From: Pseudidiomarina sp. CB1
Lineage (GTDB): Bacteria > Pseudomonadota > Gammaproteobacteria > Enterobacterales > Alteromonadaceae
Assembly: GCF_024752025.1 (NCBI RefSeq)
Contig: NZ_JANTPU010000001.1
Location: forward strand, 1,674,001 to 1,738,000
Length of the DNA stretch: 64,000 nt
Direction: 5' to 3'
This document shows positions 43,766 through 53,669 of this stretch, piece by piece; within the stretch, counting starts at the first letter, position 1; each line of letters opens with the position of its first letter. A program made the position numbers and the translations under genes. Under the pieces are notes generated by a model, which saw only the letters and a program-made list of their open reading frames with translations, searched no databases and was not told the origin of the DNA.

Positions 43766-43972
43766 TTAATTCTTGCTCTCGGTCGGCTTCCACGGACCAA
43801 ACGCGATAAAGTAGATCAGTGCAATATTAACGAACGGAACCAGTATTAAGAGTCCGAGAGGTCCCGCGTACCCGATTCGTTGGCAAATCCGCCATAAGGG
43901 AATAACAAAAATAGCACCTACCAGCAAAAACCAAACCAATCCTAAACCAGCAAACATTTCGTGATTCATCAT
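43766..43972 (-). CDS. Small two-helix membrane protein
   Basis: From the ATG at 43972 (AGAGGTG upstream) the gene encodes 68 residues with two membrane helices (GLVWFLLVGAIFVIPLW and GLLILVPFVNIALIYFIAF). It resembles small inner-membrane proteins of the DUF805/YhaH type but is too short to assign. It is divergent from the chromosomal copC. Confidence 0.65.
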   Translation of the reverse strand: MMNHEMFAGLGLVWFLLVGAIFVIPLWRICQRIGYAGPLGLLILVPFVNIALIYFIAFGPWKPTESKN

Positions 43973-44083
43973 TGAACACCTCTTATGTATCATGTTCATA
44001 AATGACGTTAGACTGAAAATGTTAAGTTTGCAAAAACCAGTATCACAAAAGCGAGTAACTCGTCTCATTCATCGGGAGAAATT

Positions 44084-44437
44084 ATGAAAACTTTAGTTAA
44101 GATATTAATTGGCACAAGCCTACTTTTGAGTGCCTATGCGAATGCGCACGTTAGTCTTGTATCGAGCAGTCCGGCCGCAGGCGAAGTTGTCACAGAATCA
44201 CCGAAGGTCATTACACTGAGTTTTGCCGGCGAAGTTCGTCTTGCCAAAATGATGCTGCATGCTGAAGACGGCAGTATGTACCCGCTGGATCACGTCATGA
44301 GCATGACCCCGCAAGCAACATTCGAGGTACCTGTAAAAGAAAGCTTGCCTATCGGTAGCTATAAGGTTGGTTGGACGGCTATGGGAAGCGACGGTCACAA
44401 ATTAACGGGTAACTTTAGCTTTTCGGTGCGCGAATGA
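44084..44437 (+). CDS. copC: CopC-like periplasmic copper protein (chromosomal copy)
   Basis: The 117-residue precursor has a signal peptide ending ANA, so the mature protein starts His-Val-Ser (copper brace). GSDGHK near the end supplies the other His. It is clearly paralogous to the island copC (shared GEVRLAK.MLH.EDG, DHVMSMTP, WTAMG). GGGAG precedes the ATG. The stop overlaps the copD start. Confidence 0.92.
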   Translation: MKTLVKILIGTSLLLSAYANAHVSLVSSSPAAGEVVTESPKVITLSFAGEVRLAKMMLHAEDGSMYPLDHVMSMTPQATFEVPVKESLPIGSYKVGWTAMGSDGHKLTGNFSFSVRE

Positions 44438-45282
44438 CCTTTTGGACCGTCGCTGGGGTTGTTGTCTTAACCGTTATCATTGGCCTCAATGCAACTCAAA
44501 TCGCTGCACCCTATATTAACTATGTGGCCGCTCTTGCTCGCCCCAAAGTCGATAAGAAGGGATTGGTCTTGGGCGTAACGCTCTTGCTAATGAGCGTGCT
44601 TTATTTCTTCATCAATGTCGGAAATTTTGCTGGTGAAGGCCTTTCGGGAATGACCGACTCCAGCTATATCGGCTTCATTTGGGCAGGTCCGGTCGGATTA
44701 TTTACCCAGTTCCAAATCGCGGTTGTTTTGGCTTGGTTCATCTACTGTGCAATCCAAAACCCACACTTAAGAGCCATAGCCTATTTACTGACCTTAGCCG
44801 CTGTAAGTATGAGCTTCTTAAGCATTGGGCACGCGAGTAATGCCGCATGGTGGGGAAAATTAGCGCTACTCGCACACTTTATCGTCGCCTGCGTTTGGTT
44901 TGGTAGCCTCTATTCCTTGCGCAAGTTGGCGACATCTTTACCCATTGCAGAGGCACAACGCGTGATGGTCAAATTTGGAGCACACATGACTGGGGCAGTT
45001 CCTGTGCTTTTATTCGCTGGTGTACTATTGTACCGCAGCGCTACAGGCTCTTGGCTGCCCAGCACTCCGTTTAGCTCGTACGATATCGTGTTTATGACGA
45101 AACTAAGTTTAGTGGTACTTATTCTGCTTCTCGCCGCGGTACATAAACTGGTGTTCGTTCCACAACTACAAACACCTGCTAAAGCCAAGCGGCTGCAAAC
45201 TTCAGTGACTTGGGAAATCGTACTCGCGATTGGAATTTTAACTGCCGCTGCCGCACTCAGCAGCGCATTTTCTCCCCATTAA
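44434..45282 (+). CDS. copD: CopD-family copper membrane protein (chromosomal copy)
   Basis: The 282-residue, eight-helix protein is the same length as the island copD and shares GKLALLAHFIVACVWFGSLYSLRK, SIGHASNAAWWG and ALSSAFSP. It overlaps copC by four bases (ATGA). Inner-membrane copper uptake or export partner of CopC. Confidence 0.92.
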   Translation: MTFWTVAGVVVLTVIIGLNATQIAAPYINYVAALARPKVDKKGLVLGVTLLLMSVLYFFINVGNFAGEGLSGMTDSSYIGFIWAGPVGLFTQFQIAVVLAWFIYCAIQNPHLRAIAYLLTLAAVSMSFLSIGHASNAAWWGKLALLAHFIVACVWFGSLYSLRKLATSLPIAEAQRVMVKFGAHMTGAVPVLLFAGVLLYRSATGSWLPSTPFSSYDIVFMTKLSLVVLILLLAAVHKLVFVPQLQTPAKAKRLQTSVTWEIVLAIGILTAAAALSSAFSPH

Positions 45283-45298
45283 ATTAGGAACACACCTT

Positions 45299-45730
45299 AT
45301 GAAAAACCTTTTAAGTCTAATTGGCGCATTGACCCTTTTCGTCGCTATACCGACAAGCGCAGCTGCACAACAACCCAGCGATGCAGTCGATCAGTTTCGC
45401 GCGGCATTGGCTGCCGGTAAAGTTGACGTCATCAACGACATTCTCGCTGAAGACGTACTTATTTTTGAAGGCAGTGGCGTCGAACGCTCGCTCGCGGAAT
45501 ATCGCTCGCACCACTTACCTTCAGACATCAAGTTTAGTCAGCATGTGACTTTTGAATTGCTTGAACGCGAGACGCATAACGCTGGCGAGCTTGCCGTCGT
45601 TACGTCGCGCTATAAAGTCTCGGGAACTTATAACGAAAAAGCTATTGATTTGACGATGAACGAGACAATTACAGCCAAAAAACTTGATTCATCAGCTTGG
45701 CAGATCATTCTGATTCATTGGTCGAATTAA
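45299..45730 (+). CDS. Periplasmic NTF2-like (SnoaL/DUF4440) protein (chromosomal copy)
   Basis: The 143-residue protein has a signal peptide (cut near AAAQ) and an NTF2-like domain with VDQFRAALAAGK, GSGVERSLAEYRSHHLPSD and WQIILIHWSN, closely related to the island protein at 28607-29041. It is 16 bases after copD, so copC-copD-NTF2 is repeated as a block. Confidence 0.82.
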   Translation: MKNLLSLIGALTLFVAIPTSAAAQQPSDAVDQFRAALAAGKVDVINDILAEDVLIFEGSGVERSLAEYRSHHLPSDIKFSQHVTFELLERETHNAGELAVVTSRYKVSGTYNEKAIDLTMNETITAKKLDSSAWQIILIHWSN

Positions 45731-45843
45731 CGCGCACTGAATCAGCTCACGCGATGTAAGTGCACATTTGCAGTTACCGAATGTCGATTTCTCCTTTGCT
45801 TGTTCGATAACTATAGTGAACAACACAAGAGAGGAGAATTCCC

Positions 45844-46308
45844 ATGAGCAAACCAACGGGTACTGTGCACCTGCATCGCATACTGAAAGCCCCTGTAGAA
45901 AGGGTCTATCGCGCCTTCACAGACAAAAGTGCACTGGAATACTGGTCGCCTCCGTACGGCTTTACGGGCACCATTCATCGCATTAACGTGCGCGAAGGTG
46001 GCGGTTACAACATGTCGTTCAATAACTTCACCACTGGCTCGAGTCACTCGTTTACGGTCGAGTACGTTGAAATTGTTCCAAACGAGCGCATTCGCCATAA
46101 AGATAGCTTTGACGATGGCCCGATGAACGAAGTCATGGATGTTCTAGTGACCTTCCGACCTGTCGCTTGCGGTACTGAACTGAGAATTGAGCAGGCAGGC
46201 ATTCCTGCCGAAATTCCGGTAGAGTTTTGTTATGCAGGTTGGCAAGAATCGCTAGCACAGCTTGCAAATTTGGTTGAACCTGACGTGCCTGACTTTCCCG
46301 AAGAGTGA
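45844..46308 (+). CDS. SRPBCC (AHSA1-like) domain protein
   Basis: The 154-residue protein has the START/AHSA1 pattern: RILKAPVERVYRAFTDKSALEYWSPPYGF at the start and CYAGWQESLAQLANLVEP at the end. Members bind hydrophobic ligands or act as chaperone activators. GAGGAG is upstream. It starts a three-gene unit with a DGPF protein and a sigma factor and may be a target or partner. Confidence 0.88.
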   Translation: MSKPTGTVHLHRILKAPVERVYRAFTDKSALEYWSPPYGFTGTIHRINVREGGGYNMSFNNFTTGSSHSFTVEYVEIVPNERIRHKDSFDDGPMNEVMDVLVTFRPVACGTELRIEQAGIPAEIPVEFCYAGWQESLAQLANLVEPDVPDFPEE

Positions 46309-46316
46309 TCCATCAT

Positions 46317-46661
46317 ATGAAATATTTATGTTTAGTGTATGCCGATGAGGCCGAGCTGCATAGCTTGCCAGAAAGTCCTGAGGACTCAGAATGTTTTGCT
46401 TATACACAGCGCACGGATGCCGCTGCTTCATTTTTAGCCGGCGAAGCATTGCAGTCGGTGGAAACAGCGACCACCGTTCGCCCGCGTGGTGACAAAGTGA
46501 CCATCACCGATGGCCCTTTTGCGGAAACCAAAGAGCAACTTGTTGGCTTTTATATGATCGAAGCAAACAATCTTGACGCTGCGATTGAGTACGCGAAAGG
46601 TATTCCAGCGGCGCGAGTCGGCAGTATAGAAGTGCGTCCAGTCCGCCATCTGGACGTTTAG
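46317..46661 (+). CDS. YciI-like DGPF-domain protein
   Basis: The 114-residue protein has MKYLCLVYADE at the start and the defining DGPFAETKEQLVGFYMIEA motif (about residues 62-80). I start at ATG 46317 because MKYL is the conserved family beginning. DGPF proteins are genetically linked to ECF42 sigma factors; the sigma gene follows five bases later. Confidence 0.9.
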   Translation: MKYLCLVYADEAELHSLPESPEDSECFAYTQRTDAAASFLAGEALQSVETATTVRPRGDKVTITDGPFAETKEQLVGFYMIEANNLDAAIEYAKGIPAARVGSIEVRPVRHLDV

Positions 46662-46666
46662 CACCC

Positions 46667-47905
46667 ATGCCAGGGCTAAGTACGGAACAACAGATTGCAC
46701 TGATTTATCAGCAGGAATCTCGGCGTATTTTAGCCACCCTCATTCGCTTGCTGGGTGACTTTGAGCTGGCCGAAGAAGCCTTACAAGAGGCTTTTTCGGC
46801 GGCTGTCACGCAATGGCGGAGCGATGGTATTCCGGAACAACCACGAGCCTGGTTGATTTCCACCGGGCGTTTTAAGGCCATTGACAAACTTCGCCGTGAT
46901 CAACGCTTTCGCGAATTATTACCGACGCTCGCCGATCTTACCGACGAAGCCGCCGCACCCAATGCGCGAGCCATCGAAGATGACCAGTTACGATTGATTT
47001 TTACCTGTTGTCACCCGGCACTTGCAGAGCCTGCTCGCATTGCACTTACCTTACGCGAAGTTTGCGGGATGACCACCGAGCAAATTGCCCAAGCCTTTTT
47101 GCAGCCTACCAGCACATTGGCGCAACGTATTGTTCGCGCCAAAAAGAAAATCCGGCAAGCAAAAATTCCATTTGAAATCCCTGAAACAACACAGATGACA
47201 GAGAGGCTGGATGCTCTCTTACAAGTCATCTATTTGGTTTTTAATGAAGGCTATTTTTGTTCGAGTGGCGATGCTCTGATCAATGGTAAATTAATGGACG
47301 AGGCGTTGCGTTTGGCGCGGCAACTTGTGCGCGATGTGCAGCATACCGAAGCGCAAGGTTTACTGGCCTTATTGCTGTTTCAGCATGCGCGTCATCGGGC
47401 GCGACTTGCAGCCAACGGACGGCTGCTAACTTTAGAGGAACAAAACCGCGAACTTTGGGACCCAGCGCAAATTCACGAAGCCGATACCTTACTTCGTGAG
47501 ATTCTGCCGCGCGCCGACATTGGTCGTTTTACCTTGCAAGCAGCGATCGCCGGTTTACATGCAGATGCCAAAAGTTTTGCGCAAACCGATTGGCGAGAAA
47601 TACTAGCGTTTTATGATTTATTGCTAGAACGACACCCATCCCCGGTCGTGGCGCTCAATCGTGCTGTTGTCGTAAGTAAATTATCCGGCCCACAAGCTGC
47701 GATAGAACTGATTGAGGAGCTCAATTGCAGCCAAACCTTGTCCGACTATCGATTTTTTCATGTCTTTCATGCCGACCTACTGCGACAGCTTGGTGATACC
47801 GCCGCTGCCGAACAAAGCTATCGCCGTGCACTGACCTTGACGCCACAAGATTCAGAACGCACTTACTTACACGAACAACTTAATGAACTGCTGACGTCGA
47901 ATTAA
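46667..47905 (+). CDS. ECF42-type RNA polymerase sigma factor with C-terminal extension
   Basis: The 412-residue protein has sigma2 (LIRLLGDFELAEEALQEAFSAAVTQW) and sigma4 (AQAFLQPTSTLAQRIVRAKKKIRQA) regions followed by a long C-terminal TPR-like extension with LNRAVVVSKLSGPQAAIELIE and YRRALTLTPQDSE. ECF42 sigmas have this extension and are encoded beside DGPF proteins instead of an anti-sigma factor. The C-terminus is thought to regulate activity. Confidence 0.92.
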   Translation: MPGLSTEQQIALIYQQESRRILATLIRLLGDFELAEEALQEAFSAAVTQWRSDGIPEQPRAWLISTGRFKAIDKLRRDQRFRELLPTLADLTDEAAAPNARAIEDDQLRLIFTCCHPALAEPARIALTLREVCGMTTEQIAQAFLQPTSTLAQRIVRAKKKIRQAKIPFEIPETTQMTERLDALLQVIYLVFNEGYFCSSGDALINGKLMDEALRLARQLVRDVQHTEAQGLLALLLFQHARHRARLAANGRLLTLEEQNRELWDPAQIHEADTLLREILPRADIGRFTLQAAIAGLHADAKSFAQTDWREILAFYDLLLERHPSPVVALNRAVVVSKLSGPQAAIELIEELNCSQTLSDYRFFHVFHADLLRQLGDTAAAEQSYRRALTLTPQDSERTYLHEQLNELLTSN

Positions 47906-47979
47906 GCCTTCCTCGTTCGACTCATTCATACGTTATGAAAATTCATGACGCACGATGATTCAACAAGAGGAAAATGATC

Positions 47980-48366
47980 ATGCAAACTATCGAAACAATG
48001 TTACGGCGCTTCAGCAACGCATGGGCAACCTTCGATACTGAAGTCATTTTAAACGCCGTTACCGATGACGTTCGCTTCGGTATGGCCAATAGCGACGACG
48101 TTATCGAAGGTAAAGCGGCTTTCGCCGATTGGCTCAACAATATGGATTGCGGCGATGGTGGCAAAGCGACCATCACCCACCACCAGTTTTTACTGGATGG
48201 CCATCGTGCAATGCTGACCGGTAACCTTGAGATCAGCTGCGAACTTGGTTCTGAGCGTTTCGCTTTTTGTGATGTGTATGAATTAGACGGTAACAAAATC
48301 AAAACGCTTACGGCCTATCTCACGAAGTATGGTGAATCGATGGCGTGCCCGTCGCAAGGCGATTAG
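47980..48366 (+). CDS. SnoaL/NTF2-like protein
   Basis: This is a cytoplasmic NTF2-fold protein: MLRRFSNAWATFDTEVILNAVTDDVRF starts the helix pair, and FAFCDVYELDGNKIKTLTAYL is the terminal strand. Role unknown; it may be an isomerase or part of the sigma factor's regulon. An ATG six bases earlier (47974) is also possible; GAGGA precedes both. Confidence 0.8.
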   Translation: MQTIETMLRRFSNAWATFDTEVILNAVTDDVRFGMANSDDVIEGKAAFADWLNNMDCGDGGKATITHHQFLLDGHRAMLTGNLEISCELGSERFAFCDVYELDGNKIKTLTAYLTKYGESMACPSQGD

Positions 48367-48379
48367 CGAGCCATCAGGA

Positions 48380-48402
48380 AAGCGCAGGTTAATCCTGCGC
48401 TT
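48380..48402. terminator. Hairpin at the junction of two convergent genes
   Basis: AAGCGCAGG (48380-48388) pairs with CCTGCGCTT (48394-48402) around TTAAT. It overlaps the last codons of the DUF2891 gene. Confidence 0.7.
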
Positions 48403-49468
48403 GGTTCATCGCCTGGATGGCAAAACTGGCAAGCCAGTGCCCACCTTCGTAGCTATCACCAATCAAGTTCGGGTACGAGTACGCCATGTGCTGGTCGGCC
48501 ACAGCACTCAAGTGCGCGTATTGCGGATAAGCGTTGGCCAATGCATATAAATTCCACGCACGGCTAAAGTTTAGACCATCTAAGTGTACGAGCTTGCCGT
48601 CGGTACGGTCACTCACTTTGCCAACTTGGAGGCTATAGTCTTTGTCTGCTAGCTGCGGCATAAAGCGTTGCAGCCAGGGTAGGAATTCGTCTTTGGGCAA
48701 CACGCGTTGCATCAAACCAATTTCTTCAAGGCACGGTGAAATAAAATCGTAGCCACTGGGTTCCCAAGCGATCGGACAGTTTTCATCGGCGAAGTAATAG
48801 TCTTTTGCGCGCTGTGCAATTAAATCGCGCAGTTCGGATAAATCATGATTAACCGCATAGTCATAGGCAAAGCTCAGACCAAACGCCGTGTTGGTATGCT
48901 CACCCACGCGCACGGGATACACCAGTTTTGGCAGAAATTCGGCGTAGCGTTGCACGATCACATCGACCAAGGGCTGCAAGTTCACAGCGAGTTGCTCGGC
49001 CATCGGGTCATCCCACGCTTTCAGCTCATCCGAAAGCTTGAGTAGCCAGGCCCAACCATAAGTGCGCTCAAAGGACTTGTTAATGTCTTTACTGAAAAAC
49101 TCTGCCTCACGCTTGCCGTTCTCGGCAGTGATATTACGCTCTAAAATTGCGCGAGCCTCGGCGGCATGTTCCATGTCCGGAAATTGACGCAACAAGGTAA
49201 CTAACGACCAATAGCCATGGGCGGCGCTATGCCAGTCGAAACAACCATAGAAAATTGGATGATGTTCCGACGGCTCTTGTAAATCTTCCGCGCTGCCCAA
49301 CACAATGCCAGTTTTATAAGGGTAAGGCGTTTCAACGCAGTGCAGCGGTAGCGTGATGAGCTTGTCGGCTTCGTTAAGTGTTAGCTGGTGCGAAGGCTCG
49401 GACGCCAGCGCCGTCTGGCTTAAAACTCCGCTGAAGAATAAAACTGCTGTACTCATAAACTTATGCAT
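48389..49468 (-). CDS. DUF2891 periplasmic protein
   Basis: The protein (359 residues from ATG 49468) has a signal peptide and the DUF2891 pattern: YGCFDWHSAAHGYWSLVTLLR, TYGWAWLLKL and YEGGHWLASFAIQA. The fold is an alpha-helical toroid like glycan-processing enzymes; the function is unknown. I place the start at ATG 49468, which begins the signal peptide. Confidence 0.85.
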   Translation of the reverse strand: MHKFMSTAVLFFSGVLSQTALASEPSHQLTLNEADKLITLPLHCVETPYPYKTGIVLGSAEDLQEPSEHHPIFYGCFDWHSAAHGYWSLVTLLRQFPDMEHAAEARAILERNITAENGKREAEFFSKDINKSFERTYGWAWLLKLSDELKAWDDPMAEQLAVNLQPLVDVIVQRYAEFLPKLVYPVRVGEHTNTAFGLSFAYDYAVNHDLSELRDLIAQRAKDYYFADENCPIAWEPSGYDFISPCLEEIGLMQRVLPKDEFLPWLQRFMPQLADKDYSLQVGKVSDRTDGKLVHLDGLNFSRAWNLYALANAYPQYAHLSAVADQHMAYSYPNLIGDSYEGGHWLASFAIQAMNQAQD

Positions 49469-49616
49469 AATTTGACCCAAGTATGTATCACTGAAGTGTT
49501 TATCGAACAGCGTCATCATGCCGTGAAGAACTACCATTGAAAAGCTTTGCGCTAAAAACCACAACTTGAGCTATAGTTTTTTCACCTATGAAGTAGCCAG
49601 AATAATGAGGTTGCTG

Positions 49617-50540
49617 ATGCTCAAACACATCTCTCTCTGTGTACTTTTTATGTCGTCAAGTGCAGCTGGGATTGCGCAAACGACTATTGAAACGAGCCCC
49701 ATAATCAACGCTCATTTACATGCAACGTTCGAACGCAACACGACGTTGGCCTCGGTACTTGACGAAATGAACGAGAACCATGTGCAGGTTGCAGTCCTTT
49801 CCGGAGCAGACAAGGAGCTTGCTCTAAAGTGGCAGGAAGCGGCACCAGGCCGATTTTTAGTAGGCGCATCATTCCCTTGCACAGACGGTATTTATCCGCG
49901 TATATACCCTTGTTTTGCCGAGAGTAACGGCTGGCCTGACCTAGAGTGGTTAAAGGAACAGTTTGCCAGTGGCAACATGCACGTCATGGGGGAACTGCTG
50001 TATGTCTATTATGGCATACCGCCCACCGATGAGAGGCTTCAACCCTACTTTGCACTGGCTGCAGAAATGGCTATCCCGGTGGGTGTTCACGCAGCTGACG
50101 GCCCACCGGTTCGAGGTCGTCCCAAAGGGTGTTGTCCGAATTTTCGAGCCGAGTTCGGAGATCCATTACTACTTAAGCCAGTATTAGAAAAACACCCAAC
50201 TCTGAAAATCTGGTTAATCCACGCGGGCGAAGTTCGTTTTCACCAACAAGCGGTTGCGTTAATGCGCGAGTTTCCGAATGTTTATGCCGATATGTCGATA
50301 CTCAATAGCGTTATGCCCGTAGACCTACATCAAAATTTACTTGAAAGCTTTCTAAACGCAGGTCTCGAAGATCGCATCATGCTCGGCACCGATAATATGC
50401 CAGTTAAAGACATCGTTGAGAGACTTGAACGTTTCGAGTTTCTCTCAAATGAACAGCGCCGAAAAATCATGTTTGATAATGCGGCGAGGTTCTTTGACAT
50501 TGAGCCCACGTCTGCGATGCCGTCTACGCCGACGTACTAA
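49617..50540 (+). CDS. Periplasmic amidohydrolase-family protein
   Basis: The 307-residue enzyme has a signal peptide (ending GIAQ) and the TIM-barrel amidohydrolase pattern: INAHLHATF (metal HxH), [17 protein letters not shown] and LGTDNMPV (final Asp). It resembles amidohydrolase-2 decarboxylase/lactonase types. ATG at 49617 has GAGG six bases before; two upstream ATGs are possible. It is convergent with ybiT and overlaps it by four bases. Confidence 0.8.
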   Translation: MLKHISLCVLFMSSSAAGIAQTTIETSPIINAHLHATFERNTTLASVLDEMNENHVQVAVLSGADKELALKWQEAAPGRFLVGASFPCTDGIYPRIYPCFAESNGWPDLEWLKEQFASGNMHVMGELLYVYYGIPPTDERLQPYFALAAEMAIPVGVHAADGPPVRGRPKGCCPNFRAEFGDPLLLKPVLEKHPTLKIWLIHAGEVRFHQQAVALMREFPNVYADMSILNSVMPVDLHQNLLESFLNAGLEDRIMLGTDNMPVKDIVERLERFEFLSNEQRRKIMFDNAARFFDIEPTSAMPSTPTY

Positions 50541-52132
50541 TTAGCGATTTGTTGCTGCTTAAGATACTCGTCGTAGGTACCCGCGAAGTCGCGCATGCCT
50601 TGATCGGTCAGCTCAATAATGCGTGACGCCAAGGATGATACGAATTCACGGTCGTGACTGACGAAAATCAGCGTGCCGTCGTAGTGTTCAAGTGCCAAGT
50701 TGAGTGCTTCGATGGATTCCATGTCGAGGTGGTTGGTCGGTTCGTCCATGATCAACACGTTCGGGCGCTGCATGATCAGTTTGCCGAAGATCATGCGGCC
50801 TTTTTCACCACCCGAAAGAATGGTAACTGGCTTCTTAATGTCATCTTGCGAAAACAACATGCGCCCTAGCACACCGCGCACGGCTTGTTCGTCGTGATGC
50901 GGTTGCTTCCACTGACTCATCCAGTCAAAGACCGTCAGTTTTTCTTTAAACCAATCGGCATGGTCTTGTGCGTAATAGCCAATATTGACGTTCTCAGACC
51001 ATTTGATGAGGCCGCTGTCAGGCTGATATTGGTCGACAAGACACTTAAGTAAGGTCGTTTTACCGATACCGTTGGCACCGATAATCGCTACTTTCTCGCC
51101 GACTTCGATCATGGCACTGATGTTTTTTAGCACTTGCAGGTCGTCGAAGCTCTTGTGCACGCCTTCCATTTCGAGCGCCAGGCGATACAGTTTTTTCTCT
51201 TGCTCAAAACGAATAAATGGGCTGACCCGACTGGAAGCTTTCACTTCAGCCAATTGGATTTTCTCGATTTGCTTGGCACGTGAGGTGGCCTGCTTAGCTT
51301 TTGAAGCGTTGGCCGAGAAGCGGCTGACAAACTGCTGCAATTCAGCAATTTTCTCTTTCTTTTTTGCGTTTTCATTGAGCAGTTGCTCGCGCGCTTGGGT
51401 GGCTGCGAACATGTACTGGTCATAGTTACCCGGATAAACACGCAACTCGCCGTAATCGATGTCGGCCATGTGCGTACACACGCTATTCAAGAAATGACGA
51501 TCGTGCGAGATAATAATCATGGTCGCCTGACGCTCGTTCAACACACCTTCAAGCCAACGAATGGTATTGATGTCCAAGTTGTTGGTCGGTTCGTCGAGCA
51601 GCATGATGTCTGGCTCAGAAAACAGCACCTGCGCTAGTAGCACACGTAACTTCAGGCCCGGCGCCAGCTCGCTCATTAAGCCGAAGTGCGCTTCTAGCGG
51701 AATACCTACGCCTAAGAGCAGTTCACCGGCACGCGACTCTGCGGTGTAGCCATCCATTTCGGCAAAAGCGACTTCAAGATCGGCAACCGCCATGCCCTCT
51801 TCTTCGCTCATTTCTGGCAGGCTATAAATACGGTCACGCTCTGCTTTGACTTGCCACAACTCCTCGTGACCCATGATCACTGTATCGACCACACTGTATT
51901 GCTCGTAGGCAAACTGGTCCTGGCGCAATTTACCGACGCGCATGTTGGGCTCAATCGAGACATTCCCAGCCGAAGGCTCTTGCTCGCCACTTAAGATACG
52001 CATAAACGTCGATTTACCGCAGCCATTGGCGCCAATCAGACCATAGCGATTCCCCTCGCCAAATTTCACAGAAATGTTTTCAAATAGAGGTTTTGCACCA
52101 AATTGCATGGTGACATTTGCAGCAGAAATCAC
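50537..52132 (-). CDS. ybiT: ABC-F ATPase YbiT
   Basis: The 531-residue protein has two ABC ATPase domains ([10 protein letters not shown] and [29 protein letters not shown] and MDEPTNHLD) and an ABC-F linker. It is close to E. coli YbiT from start to end ([55 protein letters not shown]). It binds ribosomes rather than transporting. I choose the GTG at 52132, matching YbiT's beginning; a longer frame to 52201 adds 23 residues without homology. Confidence 0.93.
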   Translation of the reverse strand: MISAANVTMQFGAKPLFENISVKFGEGNRYGLIGANGCGKSTFMRILSGEQEPSAGNVSIEPNMRVGKLRQDQFAYEQYSVVDTVIMGHEELWQVKAERDRIYSLPEMSEEEGMAVADLEVAFAEMDGYTAESRAGELLLGVGIPLEAHFGLMSELAPGLKLRVLLAQVLFSEPDIMLLDEPTNNLDINTIRWLEGVLNERQATMIIISHDRHFLNSVCTHMADIDYGELRVYPGNYDQYMFAATQAREQLLNENAKKKEKIAELQQFVSRFSANASKAKQATSRAKQIEKIQLAEVKASSRVSPFIRFEQEKKLYRLALEMEGVHKSFDDLQVLKNISAMIEVGEKVAIIGANGIGKTTLLKCLVDQYQPDSGLIKWSENVNIGYYAQDHADWFKEKLTVFDWMSQWKQPHHDEQAVRGVLGRMLFSQDDIKKPVTILSGGEKGRMIFGKLIMQRPNVLIMDEPTNHLDMESIEALNLALEHYDGTLIFVSHDREFVSSLASRIIELTDQGMRDFAGTYDEYLKQQQIAN

Positions 52133-52231
52133 GTAGGCACTCTCTTCTTGCCCTAAGGCAGACCAAAAAATAGGCGCGTAATCTACGTGTTTTAGCGGCA
52201 AATTACAAAGGAAGTTTTGTTTCGCGACTGA

Positions 52232-52522
52232 CTACTCTTGCCGTTGTTCGAGACTATGCCATACCTTAAGAATGATAATGGTATGGCTATGCACGGAGTA
52301 ACGCACAACATAATAGTCGAAGACCATGTCCCGCACAGCCCCTATTTCAGGCGCGTGAGTGACCGGTGAACCTAGGTAGGGAAAGCTTCTTAGTAAGCTT
52401 ATCTTCTCGATAAGCTTGGCTGCGGCCTGTGCTGCGGCTTGAGGATTGTGAACCGCAATGAATGTTCTTAAACGCTTTAAATCCTGAATGGCCACATCCG
52501 TGTAAACCAAATTCATGCTCAT
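52232..52522 (-). CDS. parE: ParE/RelE-type toxin
   Basis: The 96-residue toxin has the ParE layout: VYTDVAIQDLKRLRTFIAVHNPQAAAQAAAKL, PYLGSPVTHAPEIGAVRDMVF and YYVVRYSVHSHTIIILKVWHSLE. Members target gyrase (ParE) or mRNA (RelE); ParE-type is more likely. Its start overlaps the antitoxin stop (ATGA). Confidence 0.88.
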   Translation of the reverse strand: MSMNLVYTDVAIQDLKRLRTFIAVHNPQAAAQAAAKLIEKISLLRSFPYLGSPVTHAPEIGAVRDMVFDYYVVRYSVHSHTIIILKVWHSLEQRQE

Positions 52523-52791
52523 TCAAGCGGTCCTTTTTTAGTTTGCTCGTCGTCAGTGCCCCAACTTGCTAGCCACTCGTGGACAGCGTCACCTGAAACG
52601 ACATTCCCCTGCGCAGCAGACTCCATTGCTTGCAAGGTCTCATTCCAACGCTGTTGCTCTAATTTTTGCTTCTCAATGAATTCCGACAACGCTTGTTTGA
52701 TCACCCAGCCTTTCGAGCGATGCAATTTATCAGCGATAGCTTGAATCTCTTGTTCAATCTCGTCTTGTAAACGAACAGTGGTAACACCCAT
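52519..52791 (-). CDS. Ribbon-helix-helix antitoxin (ParD/CopG type)
   Basis: The 90-residue protein begins with a ribbon-helix-helix (TTVRLQDEIEQEIQAIADKLHRSKGWVIKQALSEFIEKQ) and ends in a Glu/Trp-rich toxin-binding tail (VHEWLASWGTDDE). Preceded by a 25-bp palindrome that should be its operator. Confidence 0.88.
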   Translation of the reverse strand: MGVTTVRLQDEIEQEIQAIADKLHRSKGWVIKQALSEFIEKQKLEQQRWNETLQAMESAAQGNVVSGDAVHEWLASWGTDDEQTKKGPLE

Positions 52792-52809
52792 GGCTTCCGA
52801 CCCATCTTT

Positions 52810-52834
52810 GACTACAATGTATTACATTATAGTC
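52810..52834. promoter_or_regulatory. 25-bp palindromic operator of the ParDE-like pair
   Basis: GACTACAATGTA (52810-52821) and TACATTATAGTC (52823-52834) are inverted copies with one mismatch around a single T. The minus-strand -10 box TATAAT (52831-52826) lies inside it, 19 bases before the antitoxin start. Confidence 0.75.
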
Positions 52835-52843
52835 GAATGTGAT

Positions 52844-53650
52844 TTAATCACCAGCATTTGCATTAAAACTACCGGCGAGCACGCCGCCATCAATCGTGAT
52901 CTCTGACGCATTCATGTAGTTGGCTTCGTCCGAGGCGAGCAACACACAGACGGCGGCCACTTCGCTAACTTCGCCAAAGCGGTGCATGGGGCAGTCGGCG
53001 ACGATTTTTTTGATGTTTTTTTCGCGCTGCGCGCCTTCACCGAGCATAGGCTCCCAGATGGGCGTCATGATAGCGGCGGGGTGAATGGAGTTGCAGCGGA
53101 TGGGCAACCCTTCCTGCGCGCAATACAACGCTACAGTTTTGGTGTGATTACGAATCGCAGCTTTTGATGAGGCATAAGCCGCTGCTCCAGGAATGCCGAC
53201 CAAACCTGAACGTGATGACATGTTGACGATGCTGCCCGCGCTTTGCGTGCGACGCATCAATTGAATCGCATGCTTGCAGCCCAAGAAAGTGCCGTCTAAG
53301 TTCACTGCATGCACTCGGTGCCACTCTTCGAGTGAAACATGTTCAGGGTCATGGGGCCCTGTTGCCGCTTCAAGGCCAGTAATACCTGCGTTATTGAATA
53401 AACCGTTTAGGCGACCGAATTTTTGCTCGACCCAGTGCATCAAGTCCTGCCATTGGTCTTCTTGACTGACATCAAGTTCATGGGCGAAAGCACGCTCACC
53501 TAGCTCTTTGGCCAGTGACTTGATCTCATTTACTAATATGTCGGTCAAAATAACCGTTGCGCCCTCTGTATGGTAGGCGCGCGCAACACCCTCGCCAATA
53601 CCGCGGGCAGCGCCCGTAATAATGATAATTTTATCGTTGAGTCTGCCCAT
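52844..53650 (-). CDS. SDR-family oxidoreductase
   Basis: The 268-residue enzyme has the Rossmann TGAARGIGEG motif, NNAG, catalytic Ser (NMSSRSG) with YASSKAA (Tyr-x-x-x-Lys), the classical SDR signature. Substrate unknown; the family includes 3-alpha/20-beta-hydroxysteroid and other alcohol dehydrogenases. Confidence 0.92.
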   Translation of the reverse strand: MGRLNDKIIIITGAARGIGEGVARAYHTEGATVILTDILVNEIKSLAKELGERAFAHELDVSQEDQWQDLMHWVEQKFGRLNGLFNNAGITGLEAATGPHDPEHVSLEEWHRVHAVNLDGTFLGCKHAIQLMRRTQSAGSIVNMSSRSGLVGIPGAAAYASSKAAIRNHTKTVALYCAQEGLPIRCNSIHPAAIMTPIWEPMLGEGAQREKNIKKIVADCPMHRFGEVSEVAAVCVLLASDEANYMNASEITIDGGVLAGSFNANAGD

Positions 53651-53669
53651 CTGATTTATTCCACTCTTG

